DNA of 31,819 bases from an uncultured Erythrobacteraceae bacterium (GCA_946482075.1 CAMLQG010000031.1:1-31819); one strand, 5' to 3'; positions 1 to 7,677 are shown, numbered from the stretch's first letter. Numbers and translations are program-made. The notes: generated by a model from the letters alone, not told the origin.

Positions 1-2
1 CC

Positions 3-563
3 ACCACCGGCGCCAAGGTCGACATCGACGACGAGGGCGTGATCAAGATCAGCTCCTCGGATCTCAGCCAGATCGAGGCGGCCCGCCAGTGGATCGCCGG
101 CATCGTCGAGGAGCCGGAGGTCGGCAAGATCTACAACGGCAAGGTCGTCAACATCGTCGATTTCGGCGCCTTCGTGAACTTCATGGGCGGCAAGGACGGT
201 CTCGTCCACGTGTCCGAAATGAAGAACGAGCGCGTGGAGAAGCCGACCGATGTCGTGTCCGAAGGCCAGGAAGTGAAGGTCAAGGTGCTCGAGATCGACC
301 AGCGCGGCAAGGTTCGCCTGTCGATGCGCGTCGTCGACCAGGAAACCGGCGAGGAACTGGAAGACACGCGTCCGCCGCGCGAGCCTCGCGAATCGCGTGG
401 TGACCGTGGCGATCGCGGCGACCGCCGTCCGCGCGGTGACCGGGGTGGTCGCGGTGGTGATCGCGGCGGTCGTGGTGGTGATCGCGGTGGCCGAGGCGAT
501 CGTGGCGGCCGCGACGAAGGCGGCGATCCGGACCACATGCCGGCATTCTTGAAAGAGGACTGA
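3..563 (+). CDS. pnp: Polyribonucleotide nucleotidyltransferase (PNPase), C-terminal part
   Basis: This is the 3' end of the PNPase gene; the 5' part lies outside the window and the frame is open from base 3. PNPase is a trimeric 3'-5' phosphorolytic exoribonuclease of RNA turnover. What is seen is the end of the KH domain ([12 protein letters not shown], then [14 protein letters not shown]), a complete S1 RNA-binding domain ([36 protein letters not shown]) and a tail rich in Gly, Arg and Asp. The tail is about 60 residues of repeated RGD/GGRG units (roughly bases 370-530), ending in HMPAFLKED. Both RNA-binding domains match the family order. The catalytic RNase PH domains are not in the window. 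Two hairpins follow the stop, the second with a T-run. Identification is secure. Confidence 0.97.
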   Translation, partial: TTGAKVDIDDEGVIKISSSDLSQIEAARQWIAGIVEEPEVGKIYNGKVVNIVDFGAFVNFMGGKDGLVHVSEMKNERVEKPTDVVSEGQEVKVKVLEIDQRGKVRLSMRVVDQETGEELEDTRPPREPRESRGDRGDRGDRRPRGDRGGRGGDRGGRGGDRGGRGDRGGRDEGGDPDHMPAFLKED

Positions 564-573
564 TCGATTTGCG

Positions 574-591
574 CCTCTCCTCGTGGAGAGG
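574..591 (+). other. Small hairpin in the pnp 3' UTR
   Basis: A 7-bp perfect stem (CCTCTCC / GGAGAGG) with a TCGT tetraloop lies 11 bases after the pnp stop. No T-run follows, so it is more likely an mRNA 3'-end stabilising structure than a terminator on its own. Confidence 0.5.
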
Positions 592-627
592 GGGCCGATC
601 GCTCACGAGGCCGATCAAGTCTTGAGA

Positions 628-667
628 GGGCGGGAGGCAAGGGTCAGCCCTTGTCGCCCGCCCTTTC
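628..667 (+). terminator. pnp: Intrinsic terminator downstream of pnp
   Basis: A GC-rich inverted repeat has arms at 628-643 and 648-663 (GGGCGGG...CAAGGG against CCCTTG...CGCCCGCCC) with two mismatches and a 4-base TCAG loop. It is followed at once by TTTCT. Position after pnp and shape fit a factor-independent terminator; the T-run is short. Confidence 0.75.
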
Positions 668-721
668 TGCATCCATCCTCCCATCATTCACGCGGGAGTC
701 GTGTGAGGGAGAGATCGGATC

Positions 722-1192
722 ATGTTGAAATCATTTGCCGCACTGGCAGCGGTTCTGCCGGCCATCGCGCTGCCGTCGACCGCCGGGGCACAGGCCGCCC
801 GGCCGATGCTTGAATATGCGACCGCCGCGAAGATCCGCGATGCCTGTATTGCCTGGGCAGGTTCAAAGAATGCCAAGGTCGCGGTCGCGGTCTATGATGA
901 TGCCGGCAAGCTCATCGCTTTCGCCAATATGGACGGCACGCTGATCGGTTCCAACCAGCTGGCGCAGGACAAGGGCAAATCCGCCGCCAGCTTCCGCATG
1001 ACCACGGCGATGATGGCCGATGTGGTGAAGACCTACGTCCCGGGCATCGTTGCCGCCGGTGGCGGACAACCGTTCTATACCGCGACCGGTGTTCCGCTGG
1101 GCGGCGTCGGCGTTTCCGGTGGAACTGTCGAGGAAGATATCGCCTGCGGCAGGGCGGGGATCGAGGCTGCGGGCCTCAAGCCAGCCGGATAG
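722..1192 (+). CDS. Exported GlcG/HbpS-like (DUF336) heme-binding family protein
   Basis: A 156-residue protein. The N-terminus is a typical Sec signal peptide: MLK, a hydrophobic stretch AALAAVLPAIALP, and an AGA-QA cleavage region near residues 22-25. The rest is one DUF336/HbpS-like domain with the family signatures (VAVAVYDDAGKLIAFANMDGT; KGKSAASFRM; FYTATGVPLGGVGVSGGTVEEDIACGRAGIEA). Members bind heme or small degradation products, or are found beside oxidoreductase genes; the ligand here is unknown. The ATG has a GGGAGAGA ribosome site. An MDR oxidoreductase gene begins 11 bases after its stop, so the two are probably co-transcribed and functionally linked. Confidence 0.88.
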   Translation: MLKSFAALAAVLPAIALPSTAGAQAARPMLEYATAAKIRDACIAWAGSKNAKVAVAVYDDAGKLIAFANMDGTLIGSNQLAQDKGKSAASFRMTTAMMADVVKTYVPGIVAAGGGQPFYTATGVPLGGVGVSGGTVEEDIACGRAGIEAAGLKPAG

Positions 1193-1203
1193 GGAGGCGG
1201 GAC

Positions 1204-2145
1204 ATGTCCGAAACGATGAAAGCCGTCTCGATCGCCTCCTATGGCGGGCTCGATGCCGTGGAGATCGGTACTTTCCCCAAGCCGAGGCCCGGTCCGGGCG
1301 AAGTGCTGGTGCGCGTGCGCGCCTGTGCGGTGAACCCGCTGGACTGGAAAGTCACCGACGGTTCGGTCGCTTCCTTCCTCGACCGCGAGCCGCCTTTCAT
1401 TATCGGCGCGGATATCGCGGGCGTGGTGGAGGAAGTGGGCGCCGGCGTGACCCGCCAAAAGGCGGGTGACGAGGTGTTCGGCCAGGTCGGCTTGCTGGGC
1501 GGCTATGCGGAATATGTAGCGACGGGGGAGGGACGGCTATCCGCCAAGCCCGCCAACCTGTCCTTCGAAGAAGCCGCCTGCATCGCGATTTCCGGCGCAA
1601 CGGCTTATGATCTCGTGATCCGCGACGGAGGCCTCAGAAAGGGCGAGCGCGTGCTGGTGCAGGGCGGAGCGGGCGGCGTCGGCCACATGGCGGTGCAGAT
1701 CGCGCATGATGCGGGTGCCTATGTGATCGCGACCTCGTCGCCGGCCAATGCCGATTTCCTGCGCGAGCTCGGCGCGGACGAAGTGGTCGATTATCGCGCA
1801 CGGCCTTTCGAAGAGGCGGTGAGCGATATCGATCTCGTCGTCGATACCGTGGCCGGCGACGTGCTTCCGCGTTCCTGGGCGGTTCTCAAGCCCGATGGGA
1901 GGATGACCACCAGCGTTCCGCCGACCCAGTCGCTCGCCTATGGCGACCGGGAAGCCAAGTTCTCGATCGGCAAGCCCGATACGGATGGCACCAATCTCGA
2001 TCTGCTGGGCGATCTTGCCGCCCAGGGCCGCGTCAAGCCGCGCCTGCAGCAGGTCTTTCCGTTCGAGCGCGCGGCGGATGCGCTTGCGCTCAGCAGGGCC
2101 GGCCATGTGCGGGGTAAGCTGGCGCTGACACTTCAGGAAGGATGA
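1204..2145 (+). CDS. Zinc-independent NADP-dependent MDR oxidoreductase (quinone-reductase type)
   Basis: A 313-residue medium-chain dehydrogenase/reductase. The N-terminal GroES-like domain has the family start (MKAVSIASYGGLDAVEIG, GPGEVLVRVRACAVNPLDWKV), and NPLDW replaces the catalytic zinc Cys, as in quinone oxidoreductases. The Rossmann domain contains VLVQGGAGGVGHMAVQIA at about residues 149-166. No four-cysteine structural zinc loop is present. It probably reduces an enone or quinone with NADPH; the substrate is not predictable. A strong GGAGG precedes the ATG. The next gene, an SDR, starts 4 bases after the stop, so the two form a tight operon. Confidence 0.9.
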   Translation: MSETMKAVSIASYGGLDAVEIGTFPKPRPGPGEVLVRVRACAVNPLDWKVTDGSVASFLDREPPFIIGADIAGVVEEVGAGVTRQKAGDEVFGQVGLLGGYAEYVATGEGRLSAKPANLSFEEAACIAISGATAYDLVIRDGGLRKGERVLVQGGAGGVGHMAVQIAHDAGAYVIATSSPANADFLRELGADEVVDYRARPFEEAVSDIDLVVDTVAGDVLPRSWAVLKPDGRMTTSVPPTQSLAYGDREAKFSIGKPDTDGTNLDLLGDLAAQGRVKPRLQQVFPFERAADALALSRAGHVRGKLALTLQEG

Positions 2146-2149
2146 TGCG

Positions 2150-2998
2150 ATGACGGGACGGGTCTGGTTCATTACAGGCGCTTCGCGCGGGATCGGTGCG
2201 CTGACCGTGGAAGCGGCGTTGGCGGCGGGCGACCGGGTGGTCGCCACCGGCCGCAGCACTGCCGGGATGGTGCAGCGGTTCGGCGAACGTGACGATCTGC
2301 TGCTGCTGGCGATGGATGTGACCGACCGCGATGCGATCGCGAAGGCCGTGGCGGATGCGATCGCCCATTTCGGGGCGATCGACATCGTGCTGAACAATGC
2401 CGGCTACGGGATGCTCGGCGCAATCGAGGAAACGTCGCAGGAAGAACTGCACGCGTGCATGAACACGAACTTCTTCGGCACGCTGTGGGTGTGCCAGGCC
2501 GTGATCCCGCATCTGCGCGCGCGGCGTTCCGGACATATCCTCAACGTGACCTCCGTGGGCGGCATGGTCGCCATGGGAGGCTTCGGGATCTATTGCGCGG
2601 CCAAGTTCGGCATCGAGGGGATCAGCGAAGCGCTGGGGCAGGAAGTGGCCGGCATGGGCGTCCATGTGACAGCGGTGGAGCCAGGCTACGTCAAGAGCGA
2701 CTTCCTCGAGGGCAATTCCCTGGTGATCACGAAGAACGAGATCGCCGACTATGCGGACACGTCCGGCGCCGGGCGCCGCGCGATGGAGCAGAACCTGATC
2801 AGCCAGCCCGGCGATCCGGCGAAAGTGGCGGAAGCGATCGTGGCCATCACCCGGGTGGAGAAGCCGCCCCGCTGGCTGCCCCTGGGGCCCGATGCCTATG
2901 AGATGGTCACCCGCCGCCTGGATACGACCCGCGGCGAACTGGAGGAATGGCGCGAGCTGATCTGCTCGACTTTCTTCGACGAGCCGGTTGCGGGCTGA
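2150..2998 (+). CDS. Short-chain dehydrogenase/reductase (SDR)
   Basis: A 282-residue classical SDR. The cofactor motif TGASRGIG is at residues 9-16, with VVATGRS after beta-2 suggesting NADP preference. NNAGYG lies at about residues 83-88, and the catalytic Ser-Tyr-Lys set is seen in NVTSVGGM ... YCAAK. The C-terminal tail is longer than in minimal 250-residue SDRs and resembles the subgroup that carries a VEPGYVKSDFL segment. It probably oxidises or reduces a hydroxy/keto group; the substrate is unknown. It sits between an MDR reductase and a SnoaL-like gene. A GGAAGGATGATGCG leader supplies the ribosome site. Confidence 0.92.
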   Translation: MTGRVWFITGASRGIGALTVEAALAAGDRVVATGRSTAGMVQRFGERDDLLLLAMDVTDRDAIAKAVADAIAHFGAIDIVLNNAGYGMLGAIEETSQEELHACMNTNFFGTLWVCQAVIPHLRARRSGHILNVTSVGGMVAMGGFGIYCAAKFGIEGISEALGQEVAGMGVHVTAVEPGYVKSDFLEGNSLVITKNEIADYADTSGAGRRAMEQNLISQPGDPAKVAEAIVAITRVEKPPRWLPLGPDAYEMVTRRLDTTRGELEEWRELICSTFFDEPVAG

Positions 2999-3005
2999 TC
3001 TCGGC

Positions 3006-3422
3006 ATGGCCTCCTATCTTTCGCCCAATGCGCAGCTCGCAGTGAAAGCCGCGATCGCCCAGGGCGATCGCGACTTCGGGCTGTTGCGGGAAATGAGCGC
3101 TCCCGATGTGGTGCTGGAATTCCCGTACCATCCCAATGGGCCGGCGGAGCATCACGGCGTCGATGCCTTCATCTCGACAATCAGCATTCTCAACGTGTTC
3201 GAGACGTTCAAGATCGAAGTCGAGGACGTGTTCGATACCGGTGGCGAGGTGGTGATCGTGGAAGGCCGATCGCGCGGGACCTATCGCAGCGGGCGGGAAG
3301 ACTACGTCAACCACTATCTCTTCGCGCTGTCCTTCCGCGACGGGAAGCTCACGCGGTGGCGGGAGTTCTTCAATCCGCTGGAAGCGATGAAGCAGAATTA
3401 CGGCAAGGCGAGGCCGGAGTAG
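3006..3422 (+). CDS. SnoaL-like / NTF2-fold protein
   Basis: A 138-residue single-domain protein of the NTF2-like alpha+beta barrel class. It shows the family pattern of an N-terminal helix (NAQLAVKAAIAQGD), a central strand segment ending EFPYHPNGP, and the C-terminal RDGKLTRWREFFNP motif typical of SnoaL-like polyketide-cyclase and limonene-epoxide-hydrolase-like proteins. The activity is not predictable. The ATG at 3006 starts 7 bases after the SDR stop and has only a weak ribosome site; a TTG at 2988 in the same frame, overlapping the SDR, is an alternative. It is the last gene of the MDR-SDR-SnoaL group. Confidence 0.8.
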   Translation: MASYLSPNAQLAVKAAIAQGDRDFGLLREMSAPDVVLEFPYHPNGPAEHHGVDAFISTISILNVFETFKIEVEDVFDTGGEVVIVEGRSRGTYRSGREDYVNHYLFALSFRDGKLTRWREFFNPLEAMKQNYGKARPE

Positions 3423-3454
3423 GCGTAGAACTGCCCTGATCGGATTGAAACACC

Positions 3455-3541
3455 CGTTCGTCCTGAGCTTGTCGAAGGACAGCTTCTTCCTGCAACGACG
3501 GAGAAAGTGAAGACGGTCCTTCGACAAGCTCAGGACGAACG
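3455..3541. repeat. Large perfect inverted repeat (dispersed palindromic element)
   Basis: Two perfectly complementary 26-base arms lie at 3455-3480 and 3516-3541, separated by 35 bases. The left arm contains GTTCGTCCTGAGCTTGTCG. The element fills the space between convergent genes (SnoaL-like stop 3422, crotonase stop 3584). From memory, this arm sequence recurs between genes in many sphingomonad genomes as a REP-like element. It could also act as a bidirectional transcription stop, but no T-run is attached. Confidence 0.85.
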
Positions 3542-3583
3542 ATCACAGGTGGATCAATCTGGAATCATCCCACCCCACGCGTC

Positions 3584-4450
3584 CTACTCGCCCTTGAGGT
3601 CTTTCGCGCCGCCCACCACCACGCCGCCGCTCATCAGCTGGTTATGCGCATGGCCGAGATGGTGCATATGGAAGATGCCCTCCATCGCGGTGCGTTTGCC
3701 GCGCAGATCCTCGATGAAATTCACCGCGCGCTTGGACAGCGTCATGGCGAAAGCCGGGCGCGTGGCGATCTCTTCCGCGATCTTCGTCACTTCCGCTTCC
3801 AGTTCCGCGCGCGGCACCACGCGGTTGATCATGCCCAGATCATAGGCGCGCTGCGCGGGCATGCGCTGGCCCAGATAGATGAACTCGCGCGCGATGCGCG
3901 GCGGGAGTTCCAGCAGATGCGCGCAATATTCCACGCTCGGGATGCCGAGCTTCACGACCGGATCCTGGAAGAACGCGTCGTCCGAGGCGACGATCATGTC
4001 GCACGCCATGGCAAGCATCATACCGCCCGAAATGCAGGCGCCCTGGACCATTGCGATGGCGGGCTTCGACATGTCCTGCCAACGGCGGCAGAGACCCAGA
4101 TAGACGTCCTGTTCGACGACATATTGGCGTTCCGCGCCCTGCGGATCCTTGGTCAGGTGATCGTCCCACAACGTCTTGCGCTCGCGCGGGAGCTGCTTGT
4201 CGTAATCGGGCGTGCCAAGATCATGGCCGCTGGAGAAATGCTTCCCGTCGCCCGCCAGCACGATCACGCGGATGTCGGGGTCTTCCGTTGCCCGGCGGAA
4301 CCAGCCATCGACCTCGTCGAGCATGCGATAGTTCTGCGTGTTCGCGTATTCCGGGCGGGACAGCCACACCCAGGCCACCGCTCCGCGCCGTTCGTAGCGC
4401 GTGAACTGGCCTTTTTCCTCGATCGCGGTGGTGGCCGGCATGTCCATCAT
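3584..4450 (-). CDS. Crotonase-superfamily protein (enoyl-CoA hydratase-like, atypical active site)
   Basis: A 288-residue crotonase-fold protein. The oxyanion-hole segments are present: GKHFSSGHDLG at residues 69-79 and GACISGGMMLAMACD at 137-151. The two glutamates of classical enoyl-CoA hydratase are not at their places. The GGGCEL position reads SGGMML, and the QPE position reads FQDPVVKLGIPSVEY (161-175), which carries a different Glu at 174. It is therefore a crotonase of uncertain chemistry, not a safe enoyl-CoA hydratase. The start at 4450 is chosen because GCGAGG lies just upstream; ATGs at 4447 and 4441 are alternatives. It begins 16 bases after the DUF1993 gene, on the same strand, so they are likely co-transcribed. 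Confidence 0.85.
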   Translation of the reverse strand: MMDMPATTAIEEKGQFTRYERRGAVAWVWLSRPEYANTQNYRMLDEVDGWFRRATEDPDIRVIVLAGDGKHFSSGHDLGTPDYDKQLPRERKTLWDDHLTKDPQGAERQYVVEQDVYLGLCRRWQDMSKPAIAMVQGACISGGMMLAMACDMIVASDDAFFQDPVVKLGIPSVEYCAHLLELPPRIAREFIYLGQRMPAQRAYDLGMINRVVPRAELEAEVTKIAEEIATRPAFAMTLSKRAVNFIEDLRGKRTAMEGIFHMHHLGHAHNQLMSGGVVVGGAKDLKGE

Positions 4451-4466
4451 AAGCCTCGCAATTCCA

Positions 4467-4991
4467 TCAGGATGCCATGCGCATGGCGCCGAGATAATCC
4501 ACTTTCCCGATCGCCACGCCTTCCATCCGCAGGATGTCGTAGGTGGTGGTCGCATGGAAGTACAAGTTCGGCTGGGAGAAGCTGAGCAGGAAATCCTTGC
4601 CTACGAAATCCCACCGCAGCTTGTCACCGATCGTGAACGTCATGCGCTGGTTCTCGAGCGCATCCATCTGCTCGACCGTGATCGCTTCCAGCTTGGCGAT
4701 CGCATCGGCGATGACGGCACGCAGCCCGTCGAAACTATCGGGCGGCGTGTTCATGTCGGGGGAGAAATTGCCGCTCCGCACGCCTGCGATCGCGCCGGCC
4801 GAATGCACCGCGCAGCTTTTCACCTGATAGGCGAGGTCTAGCATGTCGGGCGCAAGCCTGGCAGCGATCAGTCCGCAGGGCACGCGGCCCTTCTCGGCAC
4901 AATGCGTTTCGGCCTTGTTGATCAGCTTCGCAACGGATCCGAGCATCTGCAGCGCGCTCGGCACGAAAGCCTCATGCAATGTGATCGCCAT
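4467..4991 (-). CDS. DUF1993 family protein
   Basis: A 174-residue protein with the DUF1993 layout: N-terminal LHEAFVPSALQMLGSVAKLINKAE helix, MLDLAYQVKSCAVHSAGAIAG, then GDKLRWDFVGKDFLLSFSQPNLYFHATTTYDILRMEGVAIGKVDYLG at the end. The His in the FHATTTYDILR segment recalls the metal-binding helices of DinB-like folds, to which I relate this family; no activity is established. The start at 4991 is preferred over upstream in-frame starts because homology begins at MAITLHEAF. It lies between gcrA (103 bases upstream) and the crotonase gene on the same strand. Confidence 0.85.
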   Translation of the reverse strand: MAITLHEAFVPSALQMLGSVAKLINKAETHCAEKGRVPCGLIAARLAPDMLDLAYQVKSCAVHSAGAIAGVRSGNFSPDMNTPPDSFDGLRAVIADAIAKLEAITVEQMDALENQRMTFTIGDKLRWDFVGKDFLLSFSQPNLYFHATTTYDILRMEGVAIGKVDYLGAMRMAS

Positions 4992-5094
4992 TTCCGCTTT
5001 CCCCTTATGTTTTTCGACTCTCAGATGCAGGCTAGCACAGCGCAGGACCGTGCTGCCATCGCTTTGCCGAAAAGGAGAAATGGAGCGGAAAGCG

Positions 5095-5778
5095 TCAGCG
5101 AACGCGCGGGCCGCCGAAAGGCAGTGGCGGGGGTGGTCTGCGCGCGCCACGCGGTAGCTGCGCCTGATAGGCCCGGCCGCAATGTTCGACGCAATAGGGA
5201 AAGCCCGGGTTCACCTTCTCGCCGCAGAAGTGGAAGTCCGGTTCGCCTGGATGGCCCACCGGCCAGCGGCACACGCGATCGCTGAGATCGAGCAGGCTGG
5301 TCTTGTCCGCGATGTCCGCGCTCGGCTTCGCGGGCACGAGGCGGCGAGGCGGGGCAGGGGGGATCGGCGCCTGCTGGTCGCCCGGACCCTGGCGCAGGAA
5401 GCCGCCGGGGCCAACGGAGACGACGCGGGTCTTTTCCGAGGATACAGCGGGGATCGATTGCCCGGACGAAGGTGCGGCGGTCGCCGCCGGTTCCGCTCGC
5501 GGGGTCGGCGCGGGGGCGGCCGGCTTCGCCCTGGCCAGTTTCTCGGTGGCTGGAGCGGGTGCGGTGGGCTTGGCCGGCTTCTTCGCCGCAGCGGGCTTCG
5601 GCGCTTTCGTCTCGTTCGCCTTCACGGGCGAAGGACGCGATTTCAGGCCCAGCCGGTGTGCCTTGCCGATCACGGCATTGCGGCTGACTCCACCGAGCTT
5701 CTCCGCGATCTGGCTTGCGGTGGCGCCGCCTTCCCACATCTTGGTCAGGGTCGCGATCCGTTCGTCCGTCCAACTCAT
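5095..5778 (-). CDS. gcrA: GcrA cell cycle regulator
   Basis: A 227-residue GcrA protein. The N-terminal helix-turn-helix is diagnostic: MSWTDERIATLTKMWEGG, then SRNAVIGKAHRLGL at about residues 31-44. A long Pro/Ala/Lys-rich linker (about 47-150) follows. The C-terminal domain contains CRWPVGHPGEPDFHFCG and NPGFPYCVEHCGRAY, a conserved Cys-rich segment of the family. In Caulobacter, GcrA binds sigma-70 holoenzyme and activates promoters carrying CcrM-methylated GANTC sites. The linker is long compared with the roughly 170-residue Caulobacter protein. It is transcribed away from the ABC permease gene. Confidence 0.95.
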   Translation of the reverse strand: MSWTDERIATLTKMWEGGATASQIAEKLGGVSRNAVIGKAHRLGLKSRPSPVKANETKAPKPAAAKKPAKPTAPAPATEKLARAKPAAPAPTPRAEPAATAAPSSGQSIPAVSSEKTRVVSVGPGGFLRQGPGDQQAPIPPAPPRRLVPAKPSADIADKTSLLDLSDRVCRWPVGHPGEPDFHFCGEKVNPGFPYCVEHCGRAYQAQLPRGARRPPPPLPFGGPRVR

Positions 5779-5862
5779 CAGCAGTACAAATCCTCAAATA
5801 ATCCGGCGCATGGACAGCACCCGGACTTGTCACGGCGCATGGCTGCGGATAGTCGCCGCGGC

Positions 5863-6753
5863 ATGGCCGATCAAGTCCAGCAGAGCCTGACCAACGCGAA
5901 ACGCCTTCCAAAAAATGGCGGCGCGTCAGGTCAAAACTTTCCGCCTCAGGGGACGCCCATCGTCAACGGCGTCAACAGCCGCGGATTGTGGACGCTCTAT
6001 ATGAAGGAGGTGCGGCGTTTTCTCAAGGTCCACACCCAGACAATCTGGGCGCCGGCGATAACGACGCTGCTCTATCTGGTGATTTTCACGGTCGCGCTCG
6101 GCCGTTCGGGCAAGATCGTGCTCGGCGTGAATTTCGCGACTTTCGTCGCGCCGGGACTCATCGCCATGGGCATGATGCAGAACGCCTTCGCCAATTCCAG
6201 CTTCTCGCTGCTGGCAGGCAAGATCCAGGGCACGATCATCGACTATCTGATGCCGCCGCTGTCGGAAGCCGAACTGATGGCCGGGATCATCACCGCGGCG
6301 ATGACGCGGGCGGTGATGGTCGGACTCGCGGTCGCTGGTGCCATGGCGCTGTGGCCGGGCGTGAGTCTGACGGCGGCACATCCCTGGGCGATCGTGTGGT
6401 TCGGCCTGATGGGCGCGCTGCTGCTGTCGCTGATCGGCTTGATAACGGCCATCTGGGCGGAGAAGTTCGATCATAACGCCGCGATCACCAATTTCGTCAT
6501 CGCGCCGCTCTCGCTGCTGTCCGGCACCTTTTACGTGATCCACAATCTGGCGCCGGTGTTCCAGACGATCAGCATGTTCAACCCGTTCTTCTACGTGATT
6601 TCGGGCTTCCGCTATGGCTTCCTTGGCCAGAGCGACATTAGCGACAGTGCCGAACACCTATTCTTCGCAGCGATGGGACTGGGGCTGTTCAACCTGGCGC
6701 TGGGCGTGTTGACCTACGCGCTGCTGCGGGCGGGTTGGAAGATCAAGAGCTGA
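5863..6753 (+). CDS. ABC-2 type transporter permease
   Basis: A 296-residue integral membrane protein with about six hydrophobic segments typical of ABC-2 permeases: IWAPAITTLLYLVIFTVAL; FVAPGLIAMGMMQNAF; AMTRAVMVGLAVAGAMALW; WFGLMGALLLSLIGLITAIW; FVIAPLSLLSGTFYVIHNL; LFFAAMGLGLFNLALGVLTYALL. The ABC-2 signature region NPFFYVISGFRYGFLG is clear. The substrate (lipid, polysaccharide or drug) is unknown. No ATP-binding subunit is nearby, so the ATPase must be encoded elsewhere. The frame is open far upstream to 5182, but that part is opposite gcrA and is not protein-like. ATG 5863 (or 5839, or 6001) is the plausible start; the N-terminal 45 residues are hydrophilic. Confidence 0.88.
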   Translation: MADQVQQSLTNAKRLPKNGGASGQNFPPQGTPIVNGVNSRGLWTLYMKEVRRFLKVHTQTIWAPAITTLLYLVIFTVALGRSGKIVLGVNFATFVAPGLIAMGMMQNAFANSSFSLLAGKIQGTIIDYLMPPLSEAELMAGIITAAMTRAVMVGLAVAGAMALWPGVSLTAAHPWAIVWFGLMGALLLSLIGLITAIWAEKFDHNAAITNFVIAPLSLLSGTFYVIHNLAPVFQTISMFNPFFYVISGFRYGFLGQSDISDSAEHLFFAAMGLGLFNLALGVLTYALLRAGWKIKS

Positions 6754-6777
6754 AGGCGCTGGTATTGAATACGGACC

Positions 6778-7158
6778 CTAGTGCGTCAGCCGGCGGCGCA
6801 GGCGATAGCGTCCATTGGCATAGTCGTCGAACAGCTGGGTCACCGAAGGGTGGTCCACCGGCCCGCCATCGCCATCCGACAGCAGGTTCTGCTGGCTGAC
6901 ATAGGCGACGTAGCTCGAATCCTCATTCTCCGCCAAAAGGTGATAGAACGGCTGGTCGCGTCGCGGCCGGACGTTCTCGGGGATGGCTTCGTACCATTCC
7001 TCGCTATTGGCGAAGACGGGATCGATATCGAACACCACGCCGCGGAAATCGAACAGTTTGTGGCGCACGACATCGCCGATCGCGAAGCGCGCCTTCGTCT
7101 GTCGGGGCACTTCGATCAGCCTGCGCGCCTGCGGCGAATAGAAACTCGTTCGATCCAT
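6778..7158 (-). CDS. hspQ: HspQ / YccV-like heat-shock protein
   Basis: A 126-residue protein with the hemimethylated-DNA-binding/YccV domain from about residue 23: ARFAIGDVVRHKLFDFRGVVFDIDPVF, then DQPFYHLLAENEDSSYVAYVSQQNLL. In enterobacteria HspQ favours degradation of denatured DnaA and acts as a specificity factor for the Lon protease. The protein has a roughly 20-residue N-terminal addition compared with E. coli HspQ. A promoter-like element sits only 10 bases upstream of the ATG, so the mRNA may be leaderless; a GTG at 7110 is the alternative start. It converges on the ABC permease gene with 24 bases between. Confidence 0.92.
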   Translation of the reverse strand: MDRTSFYSPQARRLIEVPRQTKARFAIGDVVRHKLFDFRGVVFDIDPVFANSEEWYEAIPENVRPRRDQPFYHLLAENEDSSYVAYVSQQNLLSDGDGGPVDHPSVTQLFDDYANGRYRLRRRLTH

Positions 7159-7167
7159 GATGCTTGG

Positions 7168-7195
7168 AATATATGGTGTTGCGGTAGCGAAACAA
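7168..7195 (-). promoter_or_regulatory. hspQ: Putative sigma-70-type promoter of hspQ
   Basis: On the minus strand TTGTTT (7190-7195) is followed after 16 bases by TATATT (7168-7173). The predicted start of transcription falls within a few bases of the hspQ ATG (7158). No heat-shock sigma-32 consensus was recognised. Confidence 0.45.
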
Positions 7196-7237
7196 GCGGC
7201 GCACGACGATGTTCCCCCGATTCCGCGTCTTAGGGGC

Positions 7238-7266
7238 TTGGCAAGCCGCTTCCGCTAAGCTAACCG
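7238..7266 (+). promoter_or_regulatory. Possible promoter of tRNA-Ser
   Basis: TTGGCA (7238-7243), a 17-base spacer and TAACCG (7261-7266) lie about 50 bases before the tRNA. The -35 match is good and the -10 match weak. This is a tentative call. Confidence 0.25.
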
Positions 7267-7315
7267 CCGCCCTCCTAGCCGACCGGCATCCCCGACGATG
7301 TCCATGCGCCCCCGC

Positions 7316-7405
7316 GGAGAGGTGGCAGAGTGGTCGAATGCGCCGCACTCGAAATGCGGTTTACGGGCAACCGTAACGTGGGTTCGAATCCCACCCTCTC
7401 CGCCA
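7316..7405 (+). tRNA. tRNA-Ser (anticodon CGA)
   Basis: A complete 90-base class II tRNA. The acceptor stem is GGAGAGG (7316-7322) with CCTCTCC (7395-7401), then discriminator G and an encoded CCA (7403-7405). The anticodon stem CCGCA/TGCGG encloses loop CTCGAAA with anticodon CGA at 7350-7352. A long variable arm with ACGG/CCGT, typical of tRNA-Ser, precedes a T arm with GTGGG-TTCGAAT-CCCAC. It reads UCG codons, which are common in GC-rich genomes. A run of six T at 7425-7430 follows 20 bases later and may end the transcript. Confidence 0.97.
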
Positions 7406-7677
7406 CAAGCCGTCATCTGCGCCGTTTTTTACCTTAGGCCCAAATCCTTGCGCCCCCTGCTCCCAGCAGGTTGCTCAACTGGTGACTCCGGTAAATCCAT
7501 GCATGCCGAGCCTCGTTGACAGGGAAAACGACGTAGGTCATCTATGCCGTCAGTGCGCATCTGGAGCGCCACCTGTCCGCGGCAAGGGAGCCCCTCCCAT
7601 CCAGTAGCCAGATACTTGCGAACCCTTCTTCCGGCCTTTCGTAAGCGGACATGAGGCAAGTGGAAGGAAGGTTTGTC

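Noticed and set aside
5182..5862. N-terminal extension of the ABC permease frame
   Set aside because: This part is antisense to gcrA and low in complexity; the membrane protein starts near 5863.
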